64,000 bases of DNA from Thalassovita sp. Its GTDB lineage: Bacteria; Pseudomonadota; Alphaproteobacteria; Rhodobacterales; Rhodobacteraceae. The stretch is taken from the NCBI RefSeq assembly GCF_963691685.1, contig NZ_OY829290.1, positions 2,170,001 through 2,234,000 of the forward strand. Direction: 5' to 3'. A program made the position numbers and the translations under genes. Below are positions 1 to 8,648 of the stretch, piece by piece. Within the stretch, counting starts at the first letter, position 1. Every line of letters begins with the position of its first letter. The notes under the pieces were generated by a model, which was given only the letters and a program-made list of their open reading frames with translations, was not told the DNA's origin and searched no databases.

Positions 1-2121
1 GATGCGGCTGATGGGTCAAACGATGATGTGTTCCGCGCAGGTGCCGGAAATGACACGGTTTTTGCCGGTCACGGCAATGATCTGATCGACGCCGGTCATG
101 GCAATGACAGCATCCTGGCCGGTGAGGATGATGATACCATCTACGGCGGTGCAGGCGATGACACCATCCGTGCCGATGAGGGCGCTGACCACATCTATGG
201 CGGTCACGGCAATGACAGCATCGAAGGCTTTGACGGTACCGATTACATCGTTGGTGGCGATGGCGATGACTGGATGAACGGCGACCGCGGCTCGGACACG
301 ATGTTCGGCGGCGCGGGCAATGACTGGATGCGCGGATCCTTCGGCAATGAATGGATGGAAGGCGGCACCGGCAATGACTTTATCTGGTCCGGCTATGGCG
401 ATGACACCATTCGGCTGGAAAACGATTTTGGCAATGATACCATTGAGATGGAAGGCATTGATGAAGTCACCGGCGACGTTCTCGACCTGACCGCGATCAC
501 CGATGATTTGGTAGTGGATCTGACCCATGGCCTAGAAGGCTGGGGTGCGATCAGCGATGGCACGTATACGGCCACTTTTGAGGATGTCGAAAACCTGCTG
601 TTGGGCAGTGGCAATGACACCGTGCGGCTGGGCGATTTCAGTGGCGCGGATGCGGTCGTTGGCTTCCGCCTGCCCACGCTGAACCCAGATGGCACCTATA
701 GTGTTTATGACCGCTTTGATCTGTCTGCCATGACCGATGAGGGCGGTGAGCCCTTGGGCGATGGTGATCTGCGCATGCAGATGGCTGATGATGGCAGCGC
801 GATGCTGTTGTTCCCGAAGGCAGAGAGCATCGTCCTTGTTGGTGTCACCCCAGATCAGCTGTCTGACCCGGCTATGTTGGAGGCGATGGGCCTGCCAAGT
901 CTGGCGGGCACGGTGCCCACCTCAGACGGGGTGATTGACGGCACAGCGGGCGCGGATGTCATCGATGTGGATTACACCGGCGACGGTGATGGCGATCGCA
1001 TTGATGCCGGTGACGGAACCGGCGGCGCTGGCCCGGATGATGATCTGGTCGAAGCAGGCGGTGGCGCTGATCAGGTCACTGCCGTTGCCGGGTCAGATAC
1101 GGTTTACGGCGAAGCAGGTGATGATACCCTGCTTGGTGGCGACGGCGATGACGTGCTGCACGGTGGCGCGGGGCTGGACAGTCTGGTGGCCGGGCAGGGC
1201 AATGACACGCTTTATGGCGGCGATGACGCGGATTGGCTGGTCGGTGGCGGCGGCTACAGCTGGCTGTATGGCGGTGACGGCAATGACGGTTTCCGCGTTG
1301 GCGATGGCGATTTCGCGCTAGGGGAATCCGGCGATGACTGGTTCCACATCCAATATGACAGCCTGGCCCCCGATGTGGAGATGACCGTCATTGGCGGTGA
1401 AACCGGCGAAAGTGCGGGCGACCGCCTCAAAATTCTGGGGCCGGCCACGATCACCTATGATCCGGTGGATCCCGAGGCGGGCACAGTTGTCTGGGCCAAT
1501 GGCGCGGTGCTGCATTTCTCGGAAATTGAAAACATCAGTCAGGTGTCCTGCTTCACCTCGGAAACCCGCATTCTGACCACCCGTGGCGAACGGCCCGCTG
1601 GCCAGCTGAAGGTTGGCGATCTGGTGATGACGCGGGATTATCATTTCCAGCCGATCCGCTGGGTGGGGCAACGGCGTCTGACCCGGCAGGATCAGATGAC
1701 GGCGCCCGAATTGCGCCCAGTGCATATTCCGGCTGGGACCTTGGGGGCAGGGGTGCCGCAGCGTGATCTGCTGGTGTCACCGCAACACCGCATTCTGATC
1801 TCGGGGCCGGAGGTGGCGCTTTGGTTTGGTGAGGATGAGGTGCTGGTGCCGGCCATTCAGCTGACCTGCCTGGACGGGGTCGAACAGCGTGCGGCGGCAC
1901 CGGTGACCTATATCCACTTCATGTTTGATCGCCATCAGATCGTGTTGAGCGATGGCGCCTGGAGTGAAAGCTTCCAGCCCGGTGATCTGACACTGGCGGG
2001 CATGGATCAGGCGCAGCGCGACGAACTGCTGGCGCTATTCCCGGAAGTGACCGTCGCCGAAGGCTATGATGCCGCGCGACCCACATTGAGCAGCCGCGAA
2101 GTGCGGGTTCTGTTTTCTTAA
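1..2121 (+). CDS. RTX calcium-binding protein with C-terminal Hint domain (5' partial)
   Basis: The reading frame is open from base 1, so the true start lies upstream. The visible part has two blocks of glycine/aspartate nonapeptides of the GGxGxDxUx type (about bases 40-430 and 1050-1330), the calcium-binding beta-roll fold of proteins secreted by type I systems. The C-terminal 190 residues form a Hint (hedgehog/intein) module: a cysteine opens it at base 1549 within CFTSETRIL, and an SPQHRIL motif and an HFMFDRHQIV motif follow. Hint domains can self-cleave; here there is no sizeable protein after the module. It is probably a secreted or surface protein; substrate and role cannot be read from the sequence. 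The stop codon overlaps the convergent neighbour by 4 bases. Confidence 0.93.
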   Translation, partial: DAADGSNDDVFRAGAGNDTVFAGHGNDLIDAGHGNDSILAGEDDDTIYGGAGDDTIRADEGADHIYGGHGNDSIEGFDGTDYIVGGDGDDWMNGDRGSDTMFGGAGNDWMRGSFGNEWMEGGTGNDFIWSGYGDDTIRLENDFGNDTIEMEGIDEVTGDVLDLTAITDDLVVDLTHGLEGWGAISDGTYTATFEDVENLLLGSGNDTVRLGDFSGADAVVGFRLPTLNPDGTYSVYDRFDLSAMTDEGGEPLGDGDLRMQMADDGSAMLLFPKAESIVLVGVTPDQLSDPAMLEAMGLPSLAGTVPTSDGVIDGTAGADVIDVDYTGDGDGDRIDAGDGTGGAGPDDDLVEAGGGADQVTAVAGSDTVYGEAGDDTLLGGDGDDVLHGGAGLDSLVAGQGNDTLYGGDDADWLVGGGGYSWLYGGDGNDGFRVGDGDFALGESGDDWFHIQYDSLAPDVEMTVIGGETGESAGDRLKILGPATITYDPVDPEAGTVVWANGAVLHFSEIENISQVSCFTSETRILTTRGERPAGQLKVGDLVMTRDYHFQPIRWVGQRRLTRQDQMTAPELRPVHIPAGTLGAGVPQRDLLVSPQHRILISGPEVALWFGEDEVLVPAIQLTCLDGVEQRAAAPVTYIHFMFDRHQIVLSDGAWSESFQPGDLTLAGMDQAQRDELLALFPEVTVAEGYDAARPTLSSREVRVLFS

Positions 2122-2711
2122 CGTCCGCCCGCCTTGGCGCGCCAATCTGCCCAGGCTTCAGGCGTGTCCAGATCGGTCAATGCATTCTGCCCCGGCAAGG
2201 GCACCAGTTGGACCTGACCGGCATAGGATTTGACCACAGACCGCGCGCCTTCATCGCCAGTGAGTTGCCGCAGACCTGCAAAGCATTCGCGCGGGAAGAT
2301 CACCGGGTGGCCCGGTTTTGCAGCGCTGCTGGCGCCTCTTGTGATCTGATCCGACTGGTGTTCCCCCCAAACCTGCGCCAGATCTACGGCGCTGAGGTCT
2401 GGCATATCCGCAGGCAGGATCATCACATCGCTGATGTGGTCGGGCAGGGCTGCAATGCCTGTCGCTAGCGAAACGCCCATGCCCTCCGCCGCATTTGGCA
2501 CCGGGATAGCACGCACGCCTTCGGGCAATAATGCAGCCCGGTCATGGGTTTTACTGGGAACACAGGCGAAAACCTGCAATCCGCAGCTAAGCGCCTTGTC
2601 GCAGTTGAGGCGCAGCAATGCGGTGCCCCCGATCTGTTCCATGAGCTTATCGCGCCCCACACCCATCCGGGAGGAGGCGCCTGCCGCCAGGATCAGGATT
2701 GCCCGGCTCAA
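2118..2711 (-). CDS. MobA/MocA-like nucleotidyltransferase
   Basis: 197-residue protein of the NTP-transferase fold. The nucleotide-binding signature LAAGASSRMG is at residues 8-17, the metal-binding LPADMPDL motif is near residue 100, and an LTDLDTPE motif lies close to the C-terminus, the pattern of molybdenum-cofactor cytidylyl/guanylyltransferases (MocA/MobA type). It probably adds CMP or GMP to molybdopterin, but the exact nucleotide cannot be decided and there are no other molybdenum genes nearby. The start is TTG and overlaps the stop of the upstream CNNM-type gene (TTGA), so the two are likely translationally coupled. Confidence 0.85.
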   Translation of the reverse strand: MSRAILILAAGASSRMGVGRDKLMEQIGGTALLRLNCDKALSCGLQVFACVPSKTHDRAALLPEGVRAIPVPNAAEGMGVSLATGIAALPDHISDVMILPADMPDLSAVDLAQVWGEHQSDQITRGASSAAKPGHPVIFPRECFAGLRQLTGDEGARSVVKSYAGQVQLVPLPGQNALTDLDTPEAWADWRAKAGGR

Positions 2712-4009
2712 AGCTTGCCGATTTTCAGCTTGGTGACCCGGTTGTCCTGCCGTTCGATCACCCGGAAGCGGAAGCCGTGGAAGGAGAAGACCTGACCAAC
2801 CGTCGGGATCATCTGGGCCTCATGAATGACCAGACCGGCGATGGTGTTGGCCTCATCATCGGGCAGGTTCCATTCCAGCGCGCGGTTCAGGTCGCGGATG
2901 GTCATCGCGCCGTCAACCATGAACTGACCGTCCTTGGTCTTCTGCGCCATATGTTCGGCTTCGTCATCATATTCGTCAGTGATCTCACCGACGATTTCTT
3001 CCAGAATATCCTCAAGGGTAATGAGCCCCTCGAGCGAGCCATATTCATCCACCACCAGCGCAAAATGGGCGCGGCGGCGCAGAAACTGGCGCATCTGATC
3101 GTCCAGCGTGGTGGTGTCTGGCACAAAGTAGGGCGGGATCGCGACGGATCCGATGTCAAAGTCCTTCAGCCCGCCGGCCTCTGGCCCGAAGGCGCGTTTG
3201 TGGATGGCGCGCAGCAGCTCTTTGGCATGGACCACGCCGATGATGTTGTCAGGGTCGTTGCGCCACAGCGGCAGGCGGGTGTGCGGGCTGTCCATACACT
3301 GTGCGACGATGGTTTCAGGATCATCGTCAGCATTGATCATTTCGATCTGACTGCGGTGCAACATGATCTCATCCACCGCGCGGTCGCCCAGATCCAGCGC
3401 GCCAAGGATGCGGTCACGGTCTTCTTTTTCCACAACACCTTCGGAGCGGCCCAGCTGCAGCGCGCCGGCGATTTCCTCACGCACGGCAAGAATGTGGCTG
3501 TCGGGGTCGGTTTTGACGCCAAATACCCGTAAAACTGCACGCACCAGCCAGCGCACCGCGCTAACCACCGGGGCAAAGACGGTGATCACTATGGCAATGA
3601 AGGGCGATGCCTTGGCGGCGGCCGCTTCGGGGTTGGTGATCGCGTAGGTTTTCGGCAGCACCTCCGCAAAGATCAGCACCAGAAGCGTCATGACCAAAGT
3701 GGCCAGCGCCACGCCGCTTTCGCCCAGCAGCCGTGTGAACAGCGCCGTGGCGAGGGAGGTGGCAAGGATGTTCACCAGGTTGTTGCCCAGCAGGACGGAC
3801 CCGATCAGCCGTTCATTGTCTTCGGTGATCCGCAAGGCCCGTGCGGCACCGCGCGATCCCTTATCCGCCTGGCTGCGCAGCTTGCCCCGGGAGGCCGCCG
3901 TCAACGCGGTTTCCGAACCTGAAAACAGTCCTGACAAAACCAGCAGGAACAAAATTGCCCCGGCTGTGGTCCAAAAGGCGCTATCGATGACAATGGCGCT
4001 GTCGTCCAT
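2708..4009 (-). CDS. CNNM/CorC-type membrane protein (DUF21-CBS-CorC_HlyC)
   Basis: 433 residues. The N-terminal 190 residues hold several hydrophobic segments of the DUF21/CNNM transmembrane domain. A CBS-domain pair follows (about 210-330, with VVDEYGSLEGLITLEDILEE), then a C-terminal CorC/HlyC domain (about 345-430). The family is linked to magnesium/cobalt efflux and is often annotated 'hemolysin family protein'; haemolysis is not implied. It is the first gene of a two-gene unit with the nucleotidyltransferase. The ATG at 4009 is followed directly by a credible hydrophobic segment. Confidence 0.93.
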   Translation of the reverse strand: MDDSAIVIDSAFWTTAGAILFLLVLSGLFSGSETALTAASRGKLRSQADKGSRGAARALRITEDNERLIGSVLLGNNLVNILATSLATALFTRLLGESGVALATLVMTLLVLIFAEVLPKTYAITNPEAAAAKASPFIAIVITVFAPVVSAVRWLVRAVLRVFGVKTDPDSHILAVREEIAGALQLGRSEGVVEKEDRDRILGALDLGDRAVDEIMLHRSQIEMINADDDPETIVAQCMDSPHTRLPLWRNDPDNIIGVVHAKELLRAIHKRAFGPEAGGLKDFDIGSVAIPPYFVPDTTTLDDQMRQFLRRRAHFALVVDEYGSLEGLITLEDILEEIVGEITDEYDDEAEHMAQKTKDGQFMVDGAMTIRDLNRALEWNLPDDEANTIAGLVIHEAQMIPTVGQVFSFHGFRFRVIERQDNRVTKLKIGKL

Positions 4010-4121
4010 GTGAAGAGATCCCCGATCTATCCTGCGTTAGGCAAATCCCATACGCTCTAACCGGTTATGGGGTGGTGAGCGCCCCCGTTCAAGGGGCATC
4101 AGGGCGCGCGGGGCGGCATTT

Positions 4122-5063
4122 TCACTCTTCTGCCAGCGGATGGTGTTCCAGCACCAGCTCTTTCAGGCGATCTGCCAGCACATGGGTGTAGATTTCCGTG
4201 GTAGCCAGATCAGCATGCCCCAGCAGGGTTTGGATCACCCGAAGGTCAGCGCCATTGGATAGCAGATGGGTGGCAAAGGCATGGCGCAGGGTGTGTGGCG
4301 TGACGTTTGACGGGCTGACGCCGCCACGCACGGCAAAGTCCTTGATCAGCTGGAAGAACCGGTGCCGGGTCAGATGCCCCAGCTTGCCGGTGCTTGGAAA
4401 CAGGAACAGGCTGTTCGGTGTGCCCTTTTCCTGCCGCGCCAGGGTTTCCTTGGCATCGCGTTCCAAAAGCCATGCCGCCAAAGCATCCCGCGCAGGCGGC
4501 GACAGCGGCACGATCCGTTCCTTGCCGCCCTTACCTTTGATCAGCAGCACCCGTGGATCCCCCCGGCAGGCGCTGACAGGCAGTGAGACAAGTTCACTGA
4601 CCCGCATGCCGGTGGCGTAGAGCAGCTCCATCAGGCAGGTGTTGCGCAGCCGGGCCGCGGTGCCCTGCGTGTCACAGCGCGCCGCTGACAGCAGGCGATC
4701 CACCTCTTCCTCGCTGAGGGTCTTGGGCAGTTTCTTGCTGCGGCCGGGACCGGAGATTTGAATTGCCGGATTGTCGGTGCGCCAACCTTCCTCAAAGGCG
4801 AAGCGAAACAGCTGTTTGATCGATGACAGTCGCCGCGCCCGGGTGGAGGTGGACAGCCCCTCGGCCTCACATTCGATCAGATAGCTTTCGATCTGATCGC
4901 GGGTGACCGTTGCAAATGTCTGCTGCGCGGCCTCCAGAAACTGGCTGAAGCCCAGCAGATCCCGGCCGTAGGCGGCCAGCGTGTTTTCCGCCGCGCCCAG
5001 TTCAGCCGCCTTTGCCTCCAAAAAGGCGGAGATCCAGTGTGACATCGGATGATCAGTCGCCAT
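4122..5063 (-). CDS. xerD: Tyrosine recombinase XerD
   Basis: 313 residues with an N-terminal core-binding SAM-like domain (about 10-95) and a catalytic domain. The complete active-site set can be read: Arg154 (ATGMRVSEL), Lys178 (KGKGGKER), His257 and Arg260 (HTLRHAF), His283 (LGHADLATTEIYTH) and the nucleophile Tyr292. With XerC it resolves chromosome dimers at dif. Length and motif spacing fit housekeeping XerD, not a phage integrase, and there is no att-like repeat or phage gene nearby. The start overlaps the stop of the upstream periplasmic protein by one base (TGATG). MATDHP or the second Met (MSHWIS) could be the true N-terminus. Confidence 0.94.
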   Translation of the reverse strand: MATDHPMSHWISAFLEAKAAELGAAENTLAAYGRDLLGFSQFLEAAQQTFATVTRDQIESYLIECEAEGLSTSTRARRLSSIKQLFRFAFEEGWRTDNPAIQISGPGRSKKLPKTLSEEEVDRLLSAARCDTQGTAARLRNTCLMELLYATGMRVSELVSLPVSACRGDPRVLLIKGKGGKERIVPLSPPARDALAAWLLERDAKETLARQEKGTPNSLFLFPSTGKLGHLTRHRFFQLIKDFAVRGGVSPSNVTPHTLRHAFATHLLSNGADLRVIQTLLGHADLATTEIYTHVLADRLKELVLEHHPLAEE

Positions 5064-6610
5064 CAGAACCCCCGCTCCAACAGAAGGGCCTGCAGCGCAG
5101 CCTGACGCGCGGTGTCTTCCAGACCCATGGCACGGAAGGTGGCCAGCGCGATGGGCAGTTCGCGGATCTCACCTGCGATGGCGCGTTGATAAAGCAACAT
5201 CGCGCGCAGGATCACCTCGCCCAGGCGGCGGTCCGCCATGTCCGGGGCAAACACCTCTGGCAGGGCCAGACCTGCAAAACCCTGCACAATCGCGCGCTCC
5301 ACATCGCTGCGCGCCTGAACAGATCCCGGCTGACCTTTGGCCAGCGCGGTCAGGAAGGCCTGATCGGGCAGGATGTCGCCCAAGGTTTGCGCTGCGGTCT
5401 CGTAAGACGGCGACAGCAGTGCCACGTGATAGGCCAGCTGTGCCGCATCGCCGGTGAGCGGCAGTTTGATCAGCTCCTCAGCGTAGAGCTTGGCAAAGGG
5501 CACCTCCAGCCGCGCCACCTGCATGGCGGTGAAAGCTTTGGGCAGGGTCCGGGCGACCGCGCTGGCATCGCGTGCCTTCAGTGCAATATCGAACCGTTGC
5601 ACCGCATCAATCCGGTCCCAGATCCCGCCCGAGGCCGCAGGCAGCCGCTCTGAATAGATGCCCAGCAGCCGATTTGGTGCCAGTGCCCCGGTTTGGGCCA
5701 GACGTTCCGCCGCCTCAATCTTGGCCTTCCAGCCCACCGTGCCGCGCAGATCCGCTACCGCAAAGGCGCGGGGCAGCGGCGCTGTTGGCAGCGCTTCCCC
5801 CACCGCTTCGCGCAGGCGGAAGATCAGCGGCGACGGACGTACGGGCGGATGCGGCAGCGGGTCACCTTCAAACAGCTCCGGATCCAGGAACAGCTGCAAC
5901 AGCGCCATTTCCTGTTCGCTCACCAGCCCCAGCGCATCGCCGGTGGCCAATGTTAGCGCCGCGGTGTTCCAATCGCCACTGCGCGCGGTGCAAAAGACCC
6001 GCGCCGCATAAGACGGGCTTAGGTGCGGCGCCCCCATCAGCTTATCACAGGCCAGATCTTCGTCACCGGTCAAGAGCGTGGCGTCAAACCAGCGTGAAAA
6101 CAGCGGCTTGTCGCCGGCCCCTGTGCGATCCAGCAGGGCCTGCACAGCCTCAACCGCGCCCAGTTCCAGCAGGGCATCCAGACGGCCCTGTAGCAATAGA
6201 CTGCTGTTGGTGGAATCCGCTGGCGCTTCGGCCTCAGCCAGCAGGAGCGTGTAAAACAACGCCTGCATCGAAGGCAGCGCCGTCACCTCTTGCGCGCGCA
6301 ACAGCTCAATCAAGGAAGTGGTCGCGGAATACTGCCACAGATCTGCGGGCAGGCCGGTCACCTTTGAAGACAGGAGGCCCACCGCGTCATTGGTGACCTG
6401 ACCCAGCGGCGCAACCGCCACATCAGGGATCATCGCCCCCTCAGACACCGGCGGTTCGCTCAGCCGGTCAGCATCAATCACGGGCGCGGTCACCGGATCG
6501 TTCAGCCAATCGATGGCCGACAGGGGTTCCTGCGCCTCAGCGGCTGTTGTCATGGCCAGGGTTACCCCCAGCGCTGTCGTCAGCCAAAGCCGCCGCTGTT
6601 TAGCCCGCAT
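5063..6610 (-). CDS. Exported protein of unknown function
   Basis: 515 residues. A classical signal peptide (positively charged start, hydrophobic core, cleavage near AEA-QE around residue 26) points to the periplasm. The rest is alanine/leucine-rich, helical and without transmembrane segments, reminiscent of helical-repeat scaffold proteins, but no known domain was recognised. It lies between a small membrane protein and xerD with overlaps of 11 and 1 bases, so the three are probably cotranscribed. The block is divergent from aroK-aroB. Function unknown. Confidence 0.88.
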   Translation of the reverse strand: MRAKQRRLWLTTALGVTLAMTTAAEAQEPLSAIDWLNDPVTAPVIDADRLSEPPVSEGAMIPDVAVAPLGQVTNDAVGLLSSKVTGLPADLWQYSATTSLIELLRAQEVTALPSMQALFYTLLLAEAEAPADSTNSSLLLQGRLDALLELGAVEAVQALLDRTGAGDKPLFSRWFDATLLTGDEDLACDKLMGAPHLSPSYAARVFCTARSGDWNTAALTLATGDALGLVSEQEMALLQLFLDPELFEGDPLPHPPVRPSPLIFRLREAVGEALPTAPLPRAFAVADLRGTVGWKAKIEAAERLAQTGALAPNRLLGIYSERLPAASGGIWDRIDAVQRFDIALKARDASAVARTLPKAFTAMQVARLEVPFAKLYAEELIKLPLTGDAAQLAYHVALLSPSYETAAQTLGDILPDQAFLTALAKGQPGSVQARSDVERAIVQGFAGLALPEVFAPDMADRRLGEVILRAMLLYQRAIAGEIRELPIALATFRAMGLEDTARQAALQALLLERGF

Positions 6611-6749
6611 CCAGAATCACCTGTTGTCGGATTTCCTCCTGGTTGGGGGAGAAGTCAGCCCCCAGCCACGGCCCGATATAGGCGTAGGCCACCAAAGCCA
6701 CCGCTGCCACCACCGCTAAGATGAAAAGCCATTTAATAAGACGCCCCAT
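6600..6749 (-). CDS. Small single-pass membrane protein
   Basis: 49 residues if started at the ATG at 6749, which has an AGGA ribosome-binding site in GCAGCAGGACT just upstream. Residues 7-27 form one transmembrane helix and the rest is a short acidic tail. A longer frame up to 6812 exists, but its extra residues are charged and have no ribosome-binding site. It overlaps the following exported protein gene by 11 bases and leads that operon. No family recognised. Confidence 0.7.
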   Translation of the reverse strand: MGRLIKWLFILAVVAAVALVAYAYIGPWLGADFSPNQEEIRQQVILDAG

Positions 6750-6868
6750 AGTCCTGCTGCCCGTTGTTGATGATTTTCTTTCACTTATAACTGGCCTTTT
6801 TCGCAAGATCACGTCATTCAGACGGGAAATCGAAAAAACGGCAGAGGTTGGCCGAAGGGCGGGGCATC

Positions 6869-7417
6869 ATGGCGTGGAAGCTGAAGAAAACGGTTGTGCT
6901 GGTGGGCATGATGGGGGCCGGAAAAACGGCTGTGGGCAAGGCCTTGGCGGCCAAGCTTGGGGTGCCTTTCCTCGATTCGGATGCTGAAATTGTCAGTGCG
7001 GCGAACATGGAAATCGCTGAGATTTTCAACCGCGACGGCGAAGCCTTCTTTCGCCAGAAAGAAACCCAGGTGATTGAGCGCCTGTTGACCGCGGCGCCTT
7101 GCGTTCTGTCAACCGGCGGCGGTGCCTTTCTGGCCGAGCGGAACCGGGAAATGATTTCCGAAAAAGGTGTGGCGGTCTGTTTGAAGGCGGATCTGCAGCT
7201 GCTGTGGAACCGGGTCAAACATAAGGACACGCGGCCCCTTCTGAAGACTGAAGATCCCTTCGCAACCCTTTCAGAAATATACGAAAAACGCGCCCCGATC
7301 TACGCGATGGCGGATCTGAAGGTTCCGGTGGAGCCAAGCTATTCCATTGAAATGACCCGTGACAAAGTTGTTGAGGCGCTGGTGACGCGCCCGGATGTGT
7401 TGGAGATGCCGAAATGA
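6869..7417 (+). CDS. aroK: Shikimate kinase
   Basis: 182 residues from the ATG at 6869. It phosphorylates shikimate to shikimate-3-phosphate with ATP in the aromatic amino-acid pathway. The Walker A loop GMMGAGKT sits at residues 13-20, the substrate-binding DSDAEI follows at about 36-41, and the glycine-rich STGGGAF is present. A TTG at 6848 would add seven residues, but its spacing to AGAGG is poor, while the ATG follows GAAGGGCGGGG. The stop overlaps aroB by ATGA, so the pair is translationally coupled. Confidence 0.95.
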   Translation: MAWKLKKTVVLVGMMGAGKTAVGKALAAKLGVPFLDSDAEIVSAANMEIAEIFNRDGEAFFRQKETQVIERLLTAAPCVLSTGGGAFLAERNREMISEKGVAVCLKADLQLLWNRVKHKDTRPLLKTEDPFATLSEIYEKRAPIYAMADLKVPVEPSYSIEMTRDKVVEALVTRPDVLEMPK

Positions 7418-8538
7418 CCGCTGTGACCGTTGAAACCGTTCATGTTCCGTTAGGGGATCGCGCTTATGATGTGCTGGTTGGTCCCGGTCTGATTGCGCGG
7501 TCGGGTGAGTTGATTGCGCCGTTGCTGCGGCGCCAAAAAGTTGCGGTGATCAGCGATGAAAATGTTGCGGCATTGCACCTTGATGCATTGAAGTCCGGGT
7601 TGCAAGCGGCTGATATTGATATGGTTTACCTGCAGTTGCCAGCGGGGGAGGCCACCAAAAGCTGGCCGCATTTCGAACGTGCGGTGGAATGGCTGCTGGC
7701 GGAGAAGATTGAGCGCAACGATGTTGTCATTGCGCTTGGCGGTGGTGTGATTGGCGATCTGGTGGGCTTTGCAGCCGCAGTGATGCGGCGTGGCGTGCGT
7801 TTTGTGCAGATCCCGACCAGCCTGCTGGCGCAGGTGGACAGTTCGGTTGGTGGCAAAACCGGTATCAATGCGCCGCAGGGCAAGAACCTGATCGGAGCGT
7901 TCCATCAGCCTTCGCTCGTGTTGGCCGATACCGAAGTGCTGGGCACGCTGACCAAACGGGATTTCCTTGCCGGCTACGGTGAGGTGGTGAAATACGGGTT
8001 GCTGGGCGACGCGGCGTTTTTTGACTGGCTGGAAGCCAACGCCGAAGACGCCGCCGCTGGGGACATGGCCAAGCGGATTTACGCGGTCAAACGCTCGGTC
8101 GAGATGAAGGCGGATATCGTCGCGCGGGACGAGACTGAGCAGGGCGATCGTGCGCTGTTGAACCTGGGTCATACCTTCTGCCACGCGCTGGAGGCGGCGA
8201 CGGGCTATTCCGACCGTTTGCTGCACGGTGAAGGGGTGGCCATCGGCTGCGCGTTGGCGTTTGAAGTGTCCTCGCGCTTGGGCCTGTGCAGCCAGGAAGA
8301 TCCCAGCCGAGTGCGCGAACACCTGTCCCGCATGGGTATGAAGGTGGATCTGAAAGACATCCCCGGTGATCTGCCGGGTGCTGAGGCGCTGATTGATCTG
8401 ATGAGCCAGGACAAGAAGGTCATGGATGGCAAGATTAACTACATCATGGCGCGCGGCATCGGGCAGGCCTTTGTCACATCTGAGGTGGATCGCGCGGTGG
8501 TGAAATCAGTTCTGGAAGAAGCGCTGGCGGCGCGCTAA
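7414..8538 (+). CDS. aroB: 3-dehydroquinate synthase
   Basis: 374 residues. It cyclises DAHP to 3-dehydroquinate, an NAD- and zinc-dependent step. The NAD-binding GGGVIGDLVGF and the family motifs DSSVGGKTGIN, GYGEVVKYG and NLGHTFCHALE are intact; the zinc ligands are expected at the GYGE glutamate and the histidines of NLGHTF and LLHGEG. Its length matches the family. The 4-base overlap with aroK makes a classical aroKB pair. Confidence 0.96.
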   Translation: MTAVTVETVHVPLGDRAYDVLVGPGLIARSGELIAPLLRRQKVAVISDENVAALHLDALKSGLQAADIDMVYLQLPAGEATKSWPHFERAVEWLLAEKIERNDVVIALGGGVIGDLVGFAAAVMRRGVRFVQIPTSLLAQVDSSVGGKTGINAPQGKNLIGAFHQPSLVLADTEVLGTLTKRDFLAGYGEVVKYGLLGDAAFFDWLEANAEDAAAGDMAKRIYAVKRSVEMKADIVARDETEQGDRALLNLGHTFCHALEAATGYSDRLLHGEGVAIGCALAFEVSSRLGLCSQEDPSRVREHLSRMGMKVDLKDIPGDLPGAEALIDLMSQDKKVMDGKINYIMARGIGQAFVTSEVDRAVVKSVLEEALAAR

Positions 8539-8648
8539 TCCGCCGGTAAAGATCCTGGAAAGACCCGATAAAGATACAGCGAAAACACCTGTTTTCTCTG
8601 GCTGAAATTCGTTTATCAGGCCCTCTTGTCCCGCAAGGAGAGGCCCAG

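Noticed and set aside
40..430. Short DNA repeats that could be mistaken for a CRISPR or minisatellite
   Set aside because: The period is the 27-base coding unit of RTX nonapeptides, with in-frame variation; no spacer pattern.
16..528. 170-codon open frame on the minus strand under the RTX repeats
   Set aside because: It is a mirror of the Gly/Asp repeat DNA and gives a repetitive Val/Ile/Ala product with no family features; the RTX frame explains the sequence.
4122..5063. Possible phage or integron integrase
   Set aside because: Length, motif spacing and operon context fit the housekeeping recombinase XerD; no attachment repeats or phage genes around it.
7450..8322. 290-codon open frame antisense to aroB
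   Set aside because: Shadow of aroB with a Gln/Arg/His-rich product and no independent start signals.
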